Assembly (NCBI GenBank): GCA_940671915.1
Contig: CALNVZ010002100.1
Span: forward strand, 3,752,480 to 3,816,479
Length of the DNA: 64,000 nucleotides
From: Paracentrotus lividus
Lineage: Eukaryota > Echinodermata > Echinoidea > Camarodonta > Echinidae
Reading direction: 5' to 3'
Part shown: positions 22,613-37,000 of the stretch, piece after piece
How positions within the stretch are numbered: the stretch's first letter is position 1
Layout: the number at the start of each line of letters is the position of its first letter
Notes under the pieces: generated by a model
The model's database searches: none
The model's input: only the letters and a program-made list of their open reading frames with translations
What the model was told of the DNA's origin: nothing
Position numbers and translations under genes: made by a program

Positions 22613-24767
22613 CAATGAATCCAAGTAGAAGTTGATACCATTTTAAATACTTAACATACATCATGAGATAGAGATTCACTATATTATATTGGAGATATTT
22701 GTCTGAAACATGACATTGTTATTTTTAATAGTACTTACACTCTGCTAATCTAGCAAAGCTGGAATACTATCGGCCTCATGCCAAAAGGGCCTTACCATTT
22801 TTAAGGGCATTCTTAGTACACAAACAGTAAAGCCCTTTTAGCGTAAGACGATATTTGAATTGTGTAATTGATGGGGAAGCATTATGATTTTTCAATCCAT
22901 CTATAACATATTTTTTCCTTAGATGCAGTGGGAGCAAGATTCGTATATGAATGATATTAAACCGGGTATCAAATATGTTTCAAATCTAGTGTTATCTTTT
23001 TTTCCACACTCATTTGCAACAACATATCTGTTAACTTTTCTTTAAATTGTGGGTTTTTCCCTTTAATTCTTTACTATCTATTCCAGACATCATGAAATTA
23101 TACTGAATGTTTGCCCTTGTCACCTTGGCTATCAATACATTGTCTGACAGACACCTTGTTTTTGGTTGTCAAAAAGTACATCATTATCGCTTTGATAATA
23201 TCTTTGAGCAATCAAGCAAAACTTATAAAGTTTGTGTCCATAAAATAACTTTGTTATATAAATAGAATGAAAAGAGAATGAATGTCTATCAAATGTCTCT
23301 TTCAGATTCTATTGTATGTTACAAATAGAGCAGTGTAAGAGAGAAAGAAGAAAAATAACAAAACACATAACAAGATATCATCTTACAGACAAAGTACAAT
23401 TTGGCAAAATATTTTTGGAAAGGATCAAATGAGCTCCATATCCTTTCAATAGGAGATAACACACTTCATACACATTTCATCATTCTTAACGATCAATATT
23501 CTTTTCAAAATTGTCGTCAGAGCTTACTTCAGAATATCAGATCACCTAGATTATGAATGAAAATGAATACCCTGAATTGAGCAACAAGGCCCGTTTTGTT
23601 TTTTGTTTGTTTGTTTTTGTATACTAAAGGTGCATGCCCCAAATTTGAAGAACTATACCTGACACATGATTAAACTGTATCACTATTAGTGCTTTATTTT
23701 TCAAATGAACACATTTTCTATCCTACGCACTGATAGTGATTCTGATTGACATTCTGTCATAATTATCATAAAACTTATATTCCTGCCCACATCCCTAATA
23801 TTTTCATTTTTAAAATTATCATAACTTGAAACATTAGAAATAACTTTGTGTGGGATTTGCATACATAGAACCAAGGTCAAATCAGCCTGTCATCAATATT
23901 GATATCAGGGATTATCAATGTGACAGATGTAACTGACATATTGGGGATTTTTATTAAAAACAAATTAATTATGTATCAAACTATGCAATATTACATTCAT
24001 TTGAATCAATGAAGAATGAATATAAATCATCTTGGAAAAAATAAAGTGTTAAGCGAGCTTGGTCTGTGTGTTTTTCTCACTGCAAAGCAATAATTGGAAT
24101 CTCAGTGCTGATGGCAACGTCAAAATGAAATACTTAATACAGCTATGGGAGAAATAATAACACGCATACACAAGCAAAATAGACCTGTCATCCTAAAGTA
24201 AGCATCGAAAATGCCAATAGTCTCTTCTGTAAATAACCTTGAAACAACAGCATTATGAAAACCACTTTGGTTGTCTTTCTATGAACTGATAGTCTTGAGA
24301 AAATATGAAGGATTTGTAAAGGTGATGATGAAAATGAATTTCACAAATCAGGAATTCTCTATTAAAGTAAGAATTGATATTGATGTTGCAAGACAGCTTT
24401 CAACAGTTTGTCTTATTAGGAAATTAGCTTTTTTTGGTATTCTATAAATTATCAATTTGCAAAGAGAGAGAAGAAGAAAGAGAGGGGAGACAGAAATAGT
24501 GGGTAGAGGAAGAACAGGCCAAGAGGCTGAAAGACAGAAATCAAGAGAGAGAAAGAAAGAGTGAGAGGAGGCACAAGAGACACAGAGCAACAGAGATCTC
24601 ATTAGCACACAGTTATATTTCTATGAATAAATCATTCAATTAATCATTAATCAAGGCAAATATATCATTCTTTTGAAGTAAATCAATCTATATGGCTACA
24701 ATTTATTGTTTAACATGCATCAAATCCTATTCAATTTTTCTATAAAGCATTCCATTCTTACAGAAGG
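22613..24767 (-). other. FBXL7 large intron, proximal part
   Basis: Part of the 33-kb intron 22338-55344. No exon seen. An 86-bp inverted-repeat element is at 22768-22853, and a GA-rich run at about 24457-24600 accounts for the minus-strand frame there. Confidence 0.7.
22768..22853. mobile_element. 86-bp miniature inverted-repeat element
   Basis: TATCGGCCTCATGCCAAAAG at the left pairs with CTTTTAGCGTAAGACGATA at the right, through GGGCCTTAC/GTAAAGCCC. The arms are imperfect and about 27 bp long, with TA at both ends. Very small and non-coding. Confidence 0.55.
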
Positions 24768-24953
24768 AAGGGACTGTGTATGACCTTTGCCGAAAAGCTG
24801 ATTTCGAACGATAAACTGTCCTATCTTATCCCTCCTTGCAAAAACACTCGAACACTTCGTAGGTCTAATGTTAGAGAGCAGTTGAAATGTAAAACCAAAC
24901 GGTTCAGGAGCAGCTCAATACCTTATCTAATTGATTTGTTAAATTCAAAATAG
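24768..24953 (+). pseudogene. Non-LTR retrotransposon C-terminal remnant
   Basis: An open frame ending at TAG 24951-24953 reads KGLCMTFAEKLISNDKLSYL, then PPCKNTRTLRRSN and RFRSSSIPYLIDLLNS. This is the style of the last residues of CR1/L2/Jockey-type reverse-transcriptase ORFs, where a basic stretch is followed by a P(Y/R)L..LLNS end. Everything upstream is missing, so it is a strongly 5'-truncated insertion in the FBXL7 intron, in the opposite orientation. About 1 kb of 3' UTR follows, to the ACT/TAC tail near 25997. Confidence 0.65.
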
Positions 24954-25997
24954 TTCAGTCATTTCATGTAATGACTTCGGGCCTCCACCTTGTTTTCTGT
25001 TTATAATACTACTTCTTATGAGTATTTTTAGAATTTGTGGATCCATTGTAATTAGTTATATGTATTTTAATGACAATTTTGATAAATTCATAGTACCAAT
25101 TTTGAATAATTCATAATACCTTTAATGGCGTAGCCATCATCAATCCATACACTTAAGCCTGCTATTTCCTTGTCGACCAAAAATGTGGCACTTATATCAT
25201 TTCAAACTATCCTTCTTTTTTTTAGTTTACACAATCTGTAAAATCTTTCAATATTTCAATATTTTGAATATTTCAATGTTACAATGTTTCAATATTTCAA
25301 TATTTTCAATATTTCAATATTTCAATATTTCAATACTTCAATGTTTTCAATAATGAAATATGCTTTCCGCAATCTCTAAAATATTGCCATGTTCATCATT
25401 CCCAAAACTGGTAATTTTTGTATATTGTATGCAATTTGAATATTGTATTTGTACGCTTCATGTTTACATTTGGAATGAATTATTAGTTATTGTTATTGCT
25501 AAATGCTATTGAAACGTAAATTTTTATACTTACCCTTAATAATTTGTTACACACTTCTTCGTAAATTCACTTTATCATGATTTTTACCAGATGCTAAGTT
25601 TTCCTATTGCCATATCTCAAACCTGGATAAATCATAATTATGTTCTTTTCATGCTTATGCTCGTTGATAACTAGCTGCTCACTTTTCTTCACCCCTTTTC
25701 TCCTTCTCTGCTATAATTGAATTTCGTAATATTCTTACTTACACTTAATTTTCTTACGTAAATATATATACATATCCTAATCACTAGATAATCCCGACTC
25801 GACACTTAATTATTATTATTATTATAACATGTACAGTGTGAGTTGTTTAACTTAAGGAAAAATGTGATATATTTTATGATCTTTCCTGTTGCAATGTATA
25901 TTTTACCTATGTAAAAATGATTATTTGTAAAAAATTCTACAATTCGGCCATGTGGCTGCAATTGAATTTTTATCTGAATAAACCATTACTACTACCA
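24954..25997 (+). mobile_element. 3' UTR and tail of the truncated LINE
   Basis: AT-rich sequence after the remnant's stop codon, ending in GAATAAACCATTACTACTAC. A trinucleotide tail after an AATAAA-like word is usual at the 3' end of CR1/L2-like elements. An internal minisatellite is at 25247-25353. Confidence 0.5.
25247..25353. repeat. AATATTTC minisatellite
   Basis: About a dozen imperfect 8-10 bp units of AATATTTC or TCAATATTT in head-to-tail order, lying within the LINE 3' region. Confidence 0.8.
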
Positions 25998-27270
25998 CAT
26001 GAAAACACTTTGTACTGTAGTTAGTATCTGCTGCCTGAAAAAGGAGAGTGCAAAGCAACAAACACTTTTGTTTTTCCATATCTTATTTTTCTGAACTACT
26101 GACAAACTAAAATAATCAACATTCTTTCATATCGCTTCTGAATGCATACCAATTACAAAAGAAAGCAAATTGTAATGATTGAACCATAGGATAATCTTAA
26201 GTCTCTATCTCCTCCCTTCACAGATTTGAGAGATTAAATTGATTATATTTTGTTTTTCGATGTTGAGCTATTACAGTATTTCTTTGCCCTGCAGCTGGTA
26301 CCCTCAGGGCAGATTTTATATGGCGACTGGTCCTAAAAAAACTCCCAAATCAATATCTGCATTTCTTTCTTTTAAAGCCATCTCCTGTAAAATTGTGGAA
26401 GACTACTTTTGCCTGAGGAGGTGAGTCTTCCCCAATAACAATTTAGAGTGCAGCGGGAGGGGTCTTCCTTAGATGTAAACCTATTGGAGCTGGAGCTTTA
26501 AAAAGAATTAAATATGTAAAATTAAAACTGTAAAATGGGACAAACATAAATGTAATGTACCCTGACACTTACATGTAGTTAAGCTTAGGAGAATAAATGG
26601 AATCGTGATATTAACATACGAGACAGTATAAGAATAATCAGGCCATATCTTTGCAGTGATGAACTAAAGATAAAAGCTGAACAGTATAGTTTTGTGAATT
26701 TACAAATAGAGACATGGAGCTCATTTCAGAACCCATTAAGACAGATATACATTAATGTGTCACATATGTTTTATTGCCAATTTCCATGCTTCTACTCTTC
26801 CCAATATAAACAAACCAAAATAAGAACAAGAAGTACAAATTGAAATGGATGCTTCTAATCATAACAAGTTATAGAAACCTTTATCAATGAAGGTCTCCTT
26901 GCCACTGGAATATAAACAGACAATTCATTGGGGACCATTACTTCAAATAAACAAAGGAAATATTTAGAAAGTAATCTTCTCCATAGCAAGTAGACAATTT
27001 CACCAGATGTAAATATTAATTGCAAGCAGAAGAAACAAATTTGTAATCAGTCTTTTTCCTACATTGGAAATAAAAATGTTTTTTGTTTTGTTTTGTTTTT
27101 TGACAGATGGTTTTTGACCCCTCTGAAAAGTGCAGAAGGTCCTATATTAAAGATGCACCCAAAGAAAAACAACTTTGTATCCTCTCTTGATAGAAACAAA
27201 AATCAATATTTCCCTCACAATATACAATCAAAGCTCAAAACAGAAAAACAGGGTTGATTGCAAAAATGTG
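25998..27270 (-). other. FBXL7 intron sequence, no gene seen
   Basis: No coding frame with a recognisable product. A small imperfect palindrome around CCCTGCAGCTGG..CTCAGGG is at about 26287-26312. Confidence 0.6.
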
Positions 27271-28028
27271 TATGGGCAGTTCCAAGCAAAACAGGACATG
27301 GAGCTGAAATTTTAATGTGCCGCTGTGCCTTTGAAAATGCAAATTAGGATCTGAAATTACCACAAAGGCTTCTTTACAATACAACCAATCATTTAAGTTA
27401 AAAAACTTTGCGATTCGGTATTCTTGCGCTGAATAATTGATCAAACCCAAATTTGCACGTATGGGACTATGGGGCTTTAAATGCCTCTAATTCTTATATC
27501 TCGTCACTTTTTGCCGATTTTTTTTGGCTTAATGTAATTGTCATGGTCTACTCCAACAAACTTTGGTATTAATATTTCTTTATAACGCATTTCTCCTCAC
27601 GAAAAAGACCGGGAAACCAGATGTCACTCCGTAACCGGACAAGGGTTCAAGTTTTAAGTCATAATTAACAAAATATTCAACCAATTTTTTTATGCAAGGT
27701 GGCATATTATACCTAGAATAACATATAATCCAATCAATAACTAAAAATTGTGATAGCCATTTAAATTTCAGAGAGTTGAAGCAAAATGTTTTCTGCTCAA
27801 ATATGCATGTCCGTTTTGCGTCACTCCGTAACCATGATTATGAATATTCATATCTCATTAATTAAGAGGATCACTATAAAAAAAATTATCATTTTGAAAA
27901 GAGGGTACCATCAGCTTTTGTCATGAACAATTTCTTTGTACATAAAGATTAAAGTATGGATGATAAACTTGTTTGAATGCTGAAATGTTGCTTCTGAATG
28001 TCACTCCGTTACCTTGGAACTGCCCGTA
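27271..28028. mobile_element. TA-flanked element with CACTCCGTAAC internal repeats
   Basis: TATGGGCAGTTCCAAG at 27271 and CTTGGAACTGCCCGTA ending at 28028 are inverted terminal repeats bounded by TA, as in Tc1/mariner-type elements. The interior carries GTCACTCCGTAAC or GTCACTCCGTTAC three times (about 27623, 27820 and 28000). No transposase frame; about 758 bp. Confidence 0.7.
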
Positions 28029-31000
28029 TAACTCAGAAAGCAAGAGCTGTAACAATTTATTTTTTATATTTTCACAAAAGATTCAACATGTAAAAAATTG
28101 GTGTATCAGCCACTTGCTTTGTTTACAGATAGTGTTTCAGAAGAGACCAATATCATTGTTATTATTCAATCTTAGTAAAATTATAACCACAGGCCATCAT
28201 AATTTAGAACTCTGCATACTTTTTCAAGTTGAATATTGTTTTGTTTTAGGCAAGCAATACAATAAATTCTTGAAATATAAATGGCATGGTGTTATTTTTG
28301 AACAAAGAGTTTAAAAAGGGAAAGCATTTTGATCATAAATAGAGCAATGTATGGCTTACTGTCCATAGCGAGAATGCAACAACACAATCTCCACTGGCAC
28401 GAACATGACATGTCACACATAACTACATGAAGATGGAGGTAAGACGATGCTATATCATTATTAGTCATGTCACATGTTCCTAATTTCCTTCCAATCCCCT
28501 TTAGAGGGATGGTCTCTATGGACATTAATGGAGGCAGGACACATTTAGAATGTTGAGACAGAGACGATGAGCTTCTATCTAGCAAACAGGAATGCGTCAT
28601 CATGCACTGAACATGAAGACATTGCATTAGTTCAAGATTTCATCAACAAAGTGCATCCTTGAGACTTTCTACAATTTAGTCATTCAATTAAGTTAACATA
28701 AACCAGAAAAAAAGAAATTTGATTATATCCTCCTACTGTGAAAAAGAAATCTGCATCTCTTCATTTTGGTGGGGAAGTGGTCATCCATTTTAAAGTGCAT
28801 GTTTCCCTCTAGTAAAAAGTATAATGTCATCAAAGGTTTTCAAGGCTATTCATTGCTAGTGCGTCTTAAGTGTTCATCGATTTCTTCAAAGAACTTTCCT
28901 GTAGAAATAACACTCTTTTCACAGCACAAAGTAAGGAATGATGCATAAGTTGGTACCCAATCGAACAGTAATCAAGTTTCACTGCCACGGACCACTTCGA
29001 AGGTCTAATCAATGGTTAAATCCTCCATATTACATGTAGATCTAAATTGAGCATGCACTTTATGGTTCTCCAGCATTCAACAGCACGTACAATCCATGGC
29101 AATTGACAGTAGAACTTCACCAAATCCACTTTGTAGGAACTTTGTCTCATCTGACAGATGTCAAATAAAAAGACCTCATGCATACCTTCATGCATGCAGA
29201 CAGGTACTGATACAAAATACGAGTATAGAATTCAGGTAGAATAGTCAGTGCACAAGAATGAAATTATGGAGCCAAAGTTCATGACATCTCAGCCCCAAAG
29301 GCATATAGTGTATCCCGTTGAAACATTCTGAACCAAAATTTGTTTATTAAATTCAAAACCTTAAATGTGGGTTTGTTATTTCCCCATTCTTGCAGCTTGA
29401 AAAGAATGAAGTTTTGTCTTTTCTTACTAGCCTGAGTGCAGCAGACAGGTCTACAAAATGTTAAACATTATATTCCCCCAAGAAATTGGGTAAAAAAAAC
29501 TTGAATAAAGAAGTTCCTTTTTTTGATAGGTTTAAAATGGAAAACCAATGGGGAATGAAGAAATGTTTGACAGACACTTCTAGACTTACAACACGCCATG
29601 TAATTGTGGCACAATTATAATAGAGTAACAACAAACCTCCAAACTTTGTAAAAATCCCCTAGGAAACTAAGCAAAATACACCAAGCGTCAGTGCAATTTC
29701 TATAAAATGGGTCAAGATGTCAAACCTTTTGTTTGCGTGGGCTGAGCGCAAAGCCAAGGAGATCTGGGACTCAATTGCATAAAGAGTTTCTATAATAATT
29801 ATAATTTTCATGAAATATTGCATTTTGATTGGCTGTTGAGCAACGTTACCATGGTAGTTACCATTAAGAATATAGAGAACCAGTCTAAAGGAATTCCTTT
29901 GTCCAATCTTCATATTTAACATCTGCATACCAAACTTTACGCTATTCAGTATTCAGCTGTTTTTTAGATGAGAACCTACGATTTTAATTTTGAGCATGAT
30001 TAGTTCAGTAACATTGAACATTTAAAGAATTCTATTTTTAGCACATATCCATGGCAACCAAATTTTTGCCCTCATTTGTAATATCCAGTGGTAACCTTCA
30101 CTTTAAATTACGAAAAAGTTCAATAATTCTCATAATTAATTTTTCACGGATGTCAAACTTTGAATATCTATGAAATATCCTTCCGTGACAAACTGATCCG
30201 GCTCTTTTCTGATGACTTTTCTTTTCTTAAAATGAACATGAATGATAGAGATAAGTGGTTGACAACATCAGTACATTGTAGCTTCAAACATATATTTTAC
30301 ATTTCATTATGACGCAAACACCTGTTCATGTATTAATGTAGCTGGCACTTAAGATCATTCTTTTTAACTCATGATATTTTATCTATATCAATTCTAATAA
30401 ATGTTCACATTATACATGTACTTACATTTGAATGGTGCTGGCTTGCTGATGACGAACTTGAGCATTATTCTCTCACAAAAGAGCGAACACTTCCATGAGA
30501 CATAATAGTTTTTACGATATAATGGCTCCATTGAGCGTTTTTCCAGAGAATAGAACGCATATAGAGCAGTAGACAGCATAGTCAAGCTGTGGCACCATTT
30601 AGACTGTCTCTTCAGTAGCTGTTTTTTACAATGTCACAAAATGTTTTTCAAGTCCTCGTTCAAAAGTGTTTGGAGCATCAATCACAAAGGATGATAAAGT
30701 CAGGAGGGGTCATCAAAACTATTCATGGATGCCTTGACTAATAAAGAAATATTAAAATAAGTACAATTAAATTAACAATAAACTTATACGACCATCCATA
30801 AACAAGTATGGTTTCTATTTTATTTCCTCAGGGATCACTTACAGTCAGAAAAATTCCAATAAAAGAGAGATGATAACTTCCAACAATGAAGACAATGCTC
30901 ATCAAAGATAATTCTTCAGGCTCAATATTACTCACAAAACTTTTCATGAAATCACTGCTGAAGGCTCAATATTACTGACAAAACTTTTCATGAACTCACT

Positions 31001-34000
31001 GCTAAAGGAGCAAACGGTATCCGTGAAATATCAAATCTTAGGAAGTGAATCCATACTAAATACCGAACACAACACCGATCCGAGGGCAGTAAAACGCAGG
31101 AGAACAGTTGTTCAGAGTGAGCAGCTCGAAATCCTCTTTGTTAAAGGCATAGATTAAATCTCTGAATACTTGTTATTCCACATTGAGTGGTGTAAGTTGA
31201 ATAGATCGTTCCAATCTGCTAAGCCTTGAAATCGGATGAGGTTTGTGCAAATGTCCTACACAAAGCACAAATTAGAGTGCCTAAAATATTATGCAAGCCT
31301 ATACGAAAAGTTCATTAAAAAATCTCTGATAAGTGATATCAATTAGATTGGGAAAAATTTATTCTCCAATAGAAAAATTCAAAAATTGGGGGTTTTTTTT
31401 CAACCATAAAAAGATGTTTATTGCTGCTATCCTCATCCAGGGTACTATTGAACAGATCTACCTCTGACATTGAACATCACAAATCAACTGACCTGCTCGA
31501 CAACCCATTAAAACCATCTCCAGCTGAACATAAACTTTTATTGAAGTCTTTTACATAGCAACTAGGCTAGAGGGAACTTCTGGTGAAAGAAAACGCTGAA
31601 TTTATAATCAGTGATCATTTCCATTTCGACCGGCAGCGGGGGTAAACCGAGACACCAACAACGTGCACAACGTGCTATGTACGCATCAGCCTAGGAAACC
31701 GGAGTTGGGCAAGACTTGGTAGGCACACCAGGGAATGGTTTATAGACACAGCTGTAAATCTTGTTCACTTGGGGGCATGCCTAGTAGCTCTACTTATTTC
31801 TCTCATGAGAGCTGTTGCAGCCGCAGTACTCTCTTCTCAATTTATCAGGTCTCTATTCTTCTTCCAAAATCAAATCTAGCTAAGGTCAATGGTAAATCTT
31901 CTTGCTGATATAATAGTTTTATAATCTTCACATAAAGCCGCCCTTGTAGAAAGGTTCAGCCTCATATATCACATCACAGTTAACCCCGATAACAAGTCAA
32001 GCTCCTGACACTGAAATCTCAAGTTCAAAACTGAAGATTCATATTTCCATAACAGGTAGGTCACACGACTCTTTACAGCATGTACATGTACCATATAACA
32101 GATGGAAGAGAAAAAGCACAGACGGATGACTTTCAAGGTGTCCAAGGTATAAAATTCAATATTCACATTTGCTTGATAACCTCCACCGACTCAGAGAAAT
32201 CTTCTCTGAAGAATGATGATTTATACAACTATAACCCCAAGCTGCACTGACAGTTCATTTTAAGAAGATAACCCTTGGTGTGATCATGTTTACCAAATAA
32301 ATCCAATAAAAAGCACTTTGAGATGATAACACTCCCTGTAAGGTCATCGGAGCAAATCCTGATTGTCATTTTCCTTTCATTGAATCTGTAGGTGTCTATA
32401 ACACCTCAACAGGCAGGTCATGGCCATATTCCAGATCTATGAAGAACTTTTAGATCTGTTTGTTTCACTCTGAAAAGACAGAATTGGTTCAATGATATTC
32501 TATAATTTGAATAGAAAGAAACAACAAAGCTTAAAAGAGTAAAATGGTTTCAATTCCAAAAGAACAAAGTATCCTACAAAGGTTATGATGAGGTAAAAGA
32601 AGCAAGCAAGCCACACATCATTTGCATATCACTTCAAACTGCATGAAATTCTGTCAACAGCATGGTGGTTACAACTGTTTGACAAGTGACTACACTGATT
32701 CAACGAAATTAAAGAATGACGGCCAAGCAGCATCAAATGGAAATTAATGGAAACGTCCATTAATTCTACATGGCAGATTACAGATCCATTACTTAGGTAT
32801 ATTCAACATGGCTGAACACAAAGCAAATTGGTGAAAGACTCAACAATCACTTAGAACACCGTTGGTGCATAATTATGGACACCAAACTTACAGCCCGGAT
32901 TTTCCACAAAAAAGCCCCCCTCCGAGCATCAATTATTTCCACAATATGTAACCAGGTGTAAATTTCAACGCTAGTGGCGTAAAATCAACATCTTAAAAAG
33001 GAGACAATTGTGATGGAAATAATCCAATCACACCAGTTAGATGTTGATAATAGCTGCTGACAGAAGGGAAATCGCTATTGATAAATCAAAGTGAAGGCAA
33101 TACAAGTGGTATAGATCCTTTCAAGTAATGCCCTCACAACAACTGAAGTTTCAGATTCATTTTTAGACCAAACCTGAAGTCAAACACCTCCACAAGAAAG
33201 GGATAAATTGAGCATGATCAGAATGTCGGTTTAGAAAAAGAAGGAATCGTTTTCTCCTTTGATTGGAATCAAGATGAATTAAACTCCAGTGATATCCAGG
33301 TGGGATTTGAACTTCAAAGAATCCTTTGATTGAAACCGACTCTAAACATAGATCTTCATCAGCTGGCCGCATCCTTTATGGTCATTGTGACTTTGAAATA
33401 GAAAATCCTCAGGGTTTCCTAATTAATCAGCACCTCCAGTGTTGTGAATTGCGATTAACAGATCTGCAAAAACCTTTCTAAATTCATTTAATCCATGATA
33501 ACAAACTGAAAATTCACCATCACAACCATCCACCATGATAAGATGTATACATTCACATTTGCCTGGACTTTTTAGCCGGAAATATGAAATATTTTCTTGA
33601 TGCTCCTTGATCCACTTTCCATATTCCAATAATCCCTTCTCTCATTGCTGAACAAGCTGGGAAATGGTCCACTGAATCAATGAAACCCTGCTTGGATTCC
33701 AGACCTTTCTATTATTGTTAAATGGTAGAATGAAATCCTAGAATCTGTTTTCTTTAAAAGTCTGTTTATCTTGTGGCTAAAAGTGAAACTCATTTTCAGC
33801 TTGGTTGAAATCTAACCTGCATGGCCTGGGATGGGCAGATTGGAAGGTCAAAGGTCATCAGAGAAACAGACAGAAGATGACACTTCACCTTTCACACTCT
33901 CTACCTTACCTGCTTACACCCCCCCCCCCCCCCCCCACGGTGTTCTTCACCTTGCTTCACACTCATTACCAATCATTGCAGCTTCCAATCCATATCTGTC

Positions 34001-37000
34001 ACAAAAATCAGCACATTGTTGATATGAAGATGACGAGATGTGAAGCTTGAAGCAGTCTGCATTTAATTCCTCGGATATGAAATGATGGATATTATGGATT
34101 GAGCTGACAAGAAATGGAGCCCTTTTGAGCTGCGGCCGAGAAATGGAGTCCTTTTTACGAGTGCTCGCATGAGAGGCAGAGATCAAGGATCAAGATGCGA
34201 AGATGTCAGAAAATATGACAAGTAGCAACGTTCAGCGCCTGCTTGCCTGCCTGCTTGGAGTGAGATAAATCTCATTTGTAGCCAATGATGTGCAAATGAC
34301 AAAACACTCCTCGGTGCATGCACACTATGCTGGGTTCAGATTTTTCAGCTGGAACTTCCAATGCAATATGAAAAATTCAAATATAGAAAAGAAATTAACC
34401 TAGATTAAAGGATTTTCTTTAAGTTCTCTAAAATGCTATAAATATGAAGCACGCTTGAAGGGAAGAAGCAAACAGTAAATATATATCCACAAATCCAAGC
34501 ATCCAAACCTATATTCTGCTGGTATACAGAAGTAGTCCAATGATGATAAAATGAAAGAACGCTCAACATCAAAGAGCGAAATATGAAATATTGCATACTA
34601 ATAATCCTAGTTTTACAGAAGACAAATACGCAGCCTCCATGATGAATACCAAGAACATTATGGAAGGTTAAAAAGGGTGTTTTCAGAGAACACTGAGATG
34701 TTTACATGCTCTGTCCGATGATAGCATTGATTTCACATCTGTTGTTGTGTGGCACCTCCTTTGTCCCGTCTTAACAGATCAATAACTGACCAGTGTAAAC
34801 AACTTCGTAATGAATGACCACTCACACAAGCATCCAATTGCGGCATAATCAAACCAAGAGGGATGCTACATGTAGCTGATCACTAATGAATTCATCCCAA
34901 TGGTTTTAATAATTTCCTTGTATGGGGCACCACTGTATGCATAATATCAATTGACCATGACATAATGAGAAGCATCAAGCTGCATTCACAACTGAACCAA
35001 TATTACATTGGTGTTCAGAACAGGTTCTCTGATGGCCTTCCGTAAATTTTAATAAAGAAATTGATTTTTATCAATTCCTCCCTTCAGGGCAAGACAAAAA
35101 CTTTCATAATGAAGTCTCTTAGAATTATAGCCCTCAATTAAGAAGTGATGATTCAACCTGTTTGGATGCGGTCCTGACTCCAAATCAATTCCAATCATTT
35201 TAGGAGCTTCATGACAGGTCCCTGATGAGAGTGATGATGGAGGGATTCCAGGCTGAGGTTTTAGGGCAAAGTGAAGAGATGCTGCTGGAGATGGTTAGAT
35301 TACGTGACACGAGCATCGCGAGGTAAAGAGTGTGTGCACTGGGAGAGCACACACGAACATGTGTACCTCCAGTTGAGCAAAAACAGAAGACGCCACAGAC
35401 ACGGCACACATGCAATATCCGGTTATCATTAGATTCAGCTTTAATCTAAGCAGGCGTGAATCACTGCACACCAAGGATCGATGATCTCTAAAATGAGCGA
35501 ATACATAATCAAACACCAGCCGGCCAGGCAAGGCACTGCAGAAGATTATTAGCCAAATATGATGAGATGATGAGATGAGACAGGGTGATTATCAGTATCA
35601 CGCCTCATAGAATGCTCAGTGGTAGATGACGAGTAAATTCTTTTACCGGTTACATCATGATAATGGTTATTCCTTGTTGACTTCATTAAAAAGTGTAAAA
35701 TGACATTAAATAAATGACATAAAAATTACGGGCATCAAGATGAAATGATGACTAAGAGCCAGGTACTGTTAGGTATGAAGTGGTGAATGTAAATGAGCAG
35801 TTGGATTTTTTTGCTGGTTTACAGCAAACATACAAACTGTCAACGATCCAGTAGCGAAGGAGGTGGAAAAACACTTTCTCTCCTTACACAATACCAAGGA
35901 GTTGAAGTACCAGAGTAAATTGAAAAAAAAATGTGCGAGTGGGTAAAATAGAGAAGAGGGTTCCTACGAAATAGCCAGGAAGTGCAGCTAAAAGACAAAC
36001 ATAATTGTGGTTGATAATCAGAGAACCAATAGTGTGAAGGGGTGAGAGCTGGTGAGAAACCGTAGGCCCCATCAGCTTGCACAATGACTTCAACAATAAC
36101 CCCCGATTGGCGCTGCTCGCTCTACTGCTCACCAATATACCATCTCAAGCCACAATGGAACGCCCACAAGCCAAAGACTGGATTACATGACCATGTTTGC
36201 TCCAAAAACACAGTTCTCCCTCCCTCTCTTTCCTTCTCAAACTTCTCCTTGCTTTCTAGAAAAGGAGACAGTCCATTCTAAATAAAAATACATCATGCAA
36301 ACACTGAATAATGAAGGGAGGGATTACTTTCATCAAGTCTCATTTGTGCTATAAATGGCTATTTGTGTTTGAAAACAAACTAGCCCAGTGTTTGGATGTA
36401 GATGAGTTAAGGAACTCAATATACCCTCTATAAATGGCTTACAGTTGTACACTTTTTATGAATAAAATCAACCTTGTATAACTTCTTCTGAATTAGAATC
36501 ACAATTTGGTGAAATAAATTATTCTAAAAAGAACAATGCTGCCTTTTACTAGTAATACCCCTAAACCCCTAAAACACCGAGATTCAAAGACGAATCTCAC
36601 TGTGATGGGTTGGTGATGTAGGTTTGAGCAGGAGACCCCCCCCCCCCTTCCCTAATTTTTTAGTATACATGATACCCTCTCAAGAAAATCTAGTGAGATC
36701 TCCCTGTCTCAACAATGCGAAAAAATGTATACTGATTATTGTATGGTCTTTATTTCAAGATACACTTTCCATATTCATCCCTAAAGAAAATGTTATTTTT
36801 TAAAATGAAGTATCTACTCTCTAAAAAAAAAAAATTAAAAAGAAATAAAAAATTTACTCTTGACAGAGTGAATTTCAGGGAGAGTGTAATTAAACAAAAT
36901 TTGGAGTGAAAATCTAAGAAGTATATTGACTCATTTTGAAGTAATCGAGTGATCCCTGAGGTAACTCCAAAATGAATGGAAATACATATTTTCACTCCAA

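Noticed and set aside
25247-25353. Possible CRISPR-like array
   Set aside because: Units are 8-10 bp, contiguous and AT-rich, without spacers, in a eukaryotic intron: a simple minisatellite.
28292-28627. 111-codon minus-strand frame in the FBXL7 intron
   Set aside because: Composition resembles non-coding sequence, there is no recognisable motif, and no flanking splice sites give a coherent exon.
36558-36575. Telomere-like CCCTAAACCCCTAAAA text (also near 40831-40852)
   Set aside because: Only two or three irregular units, and no array.
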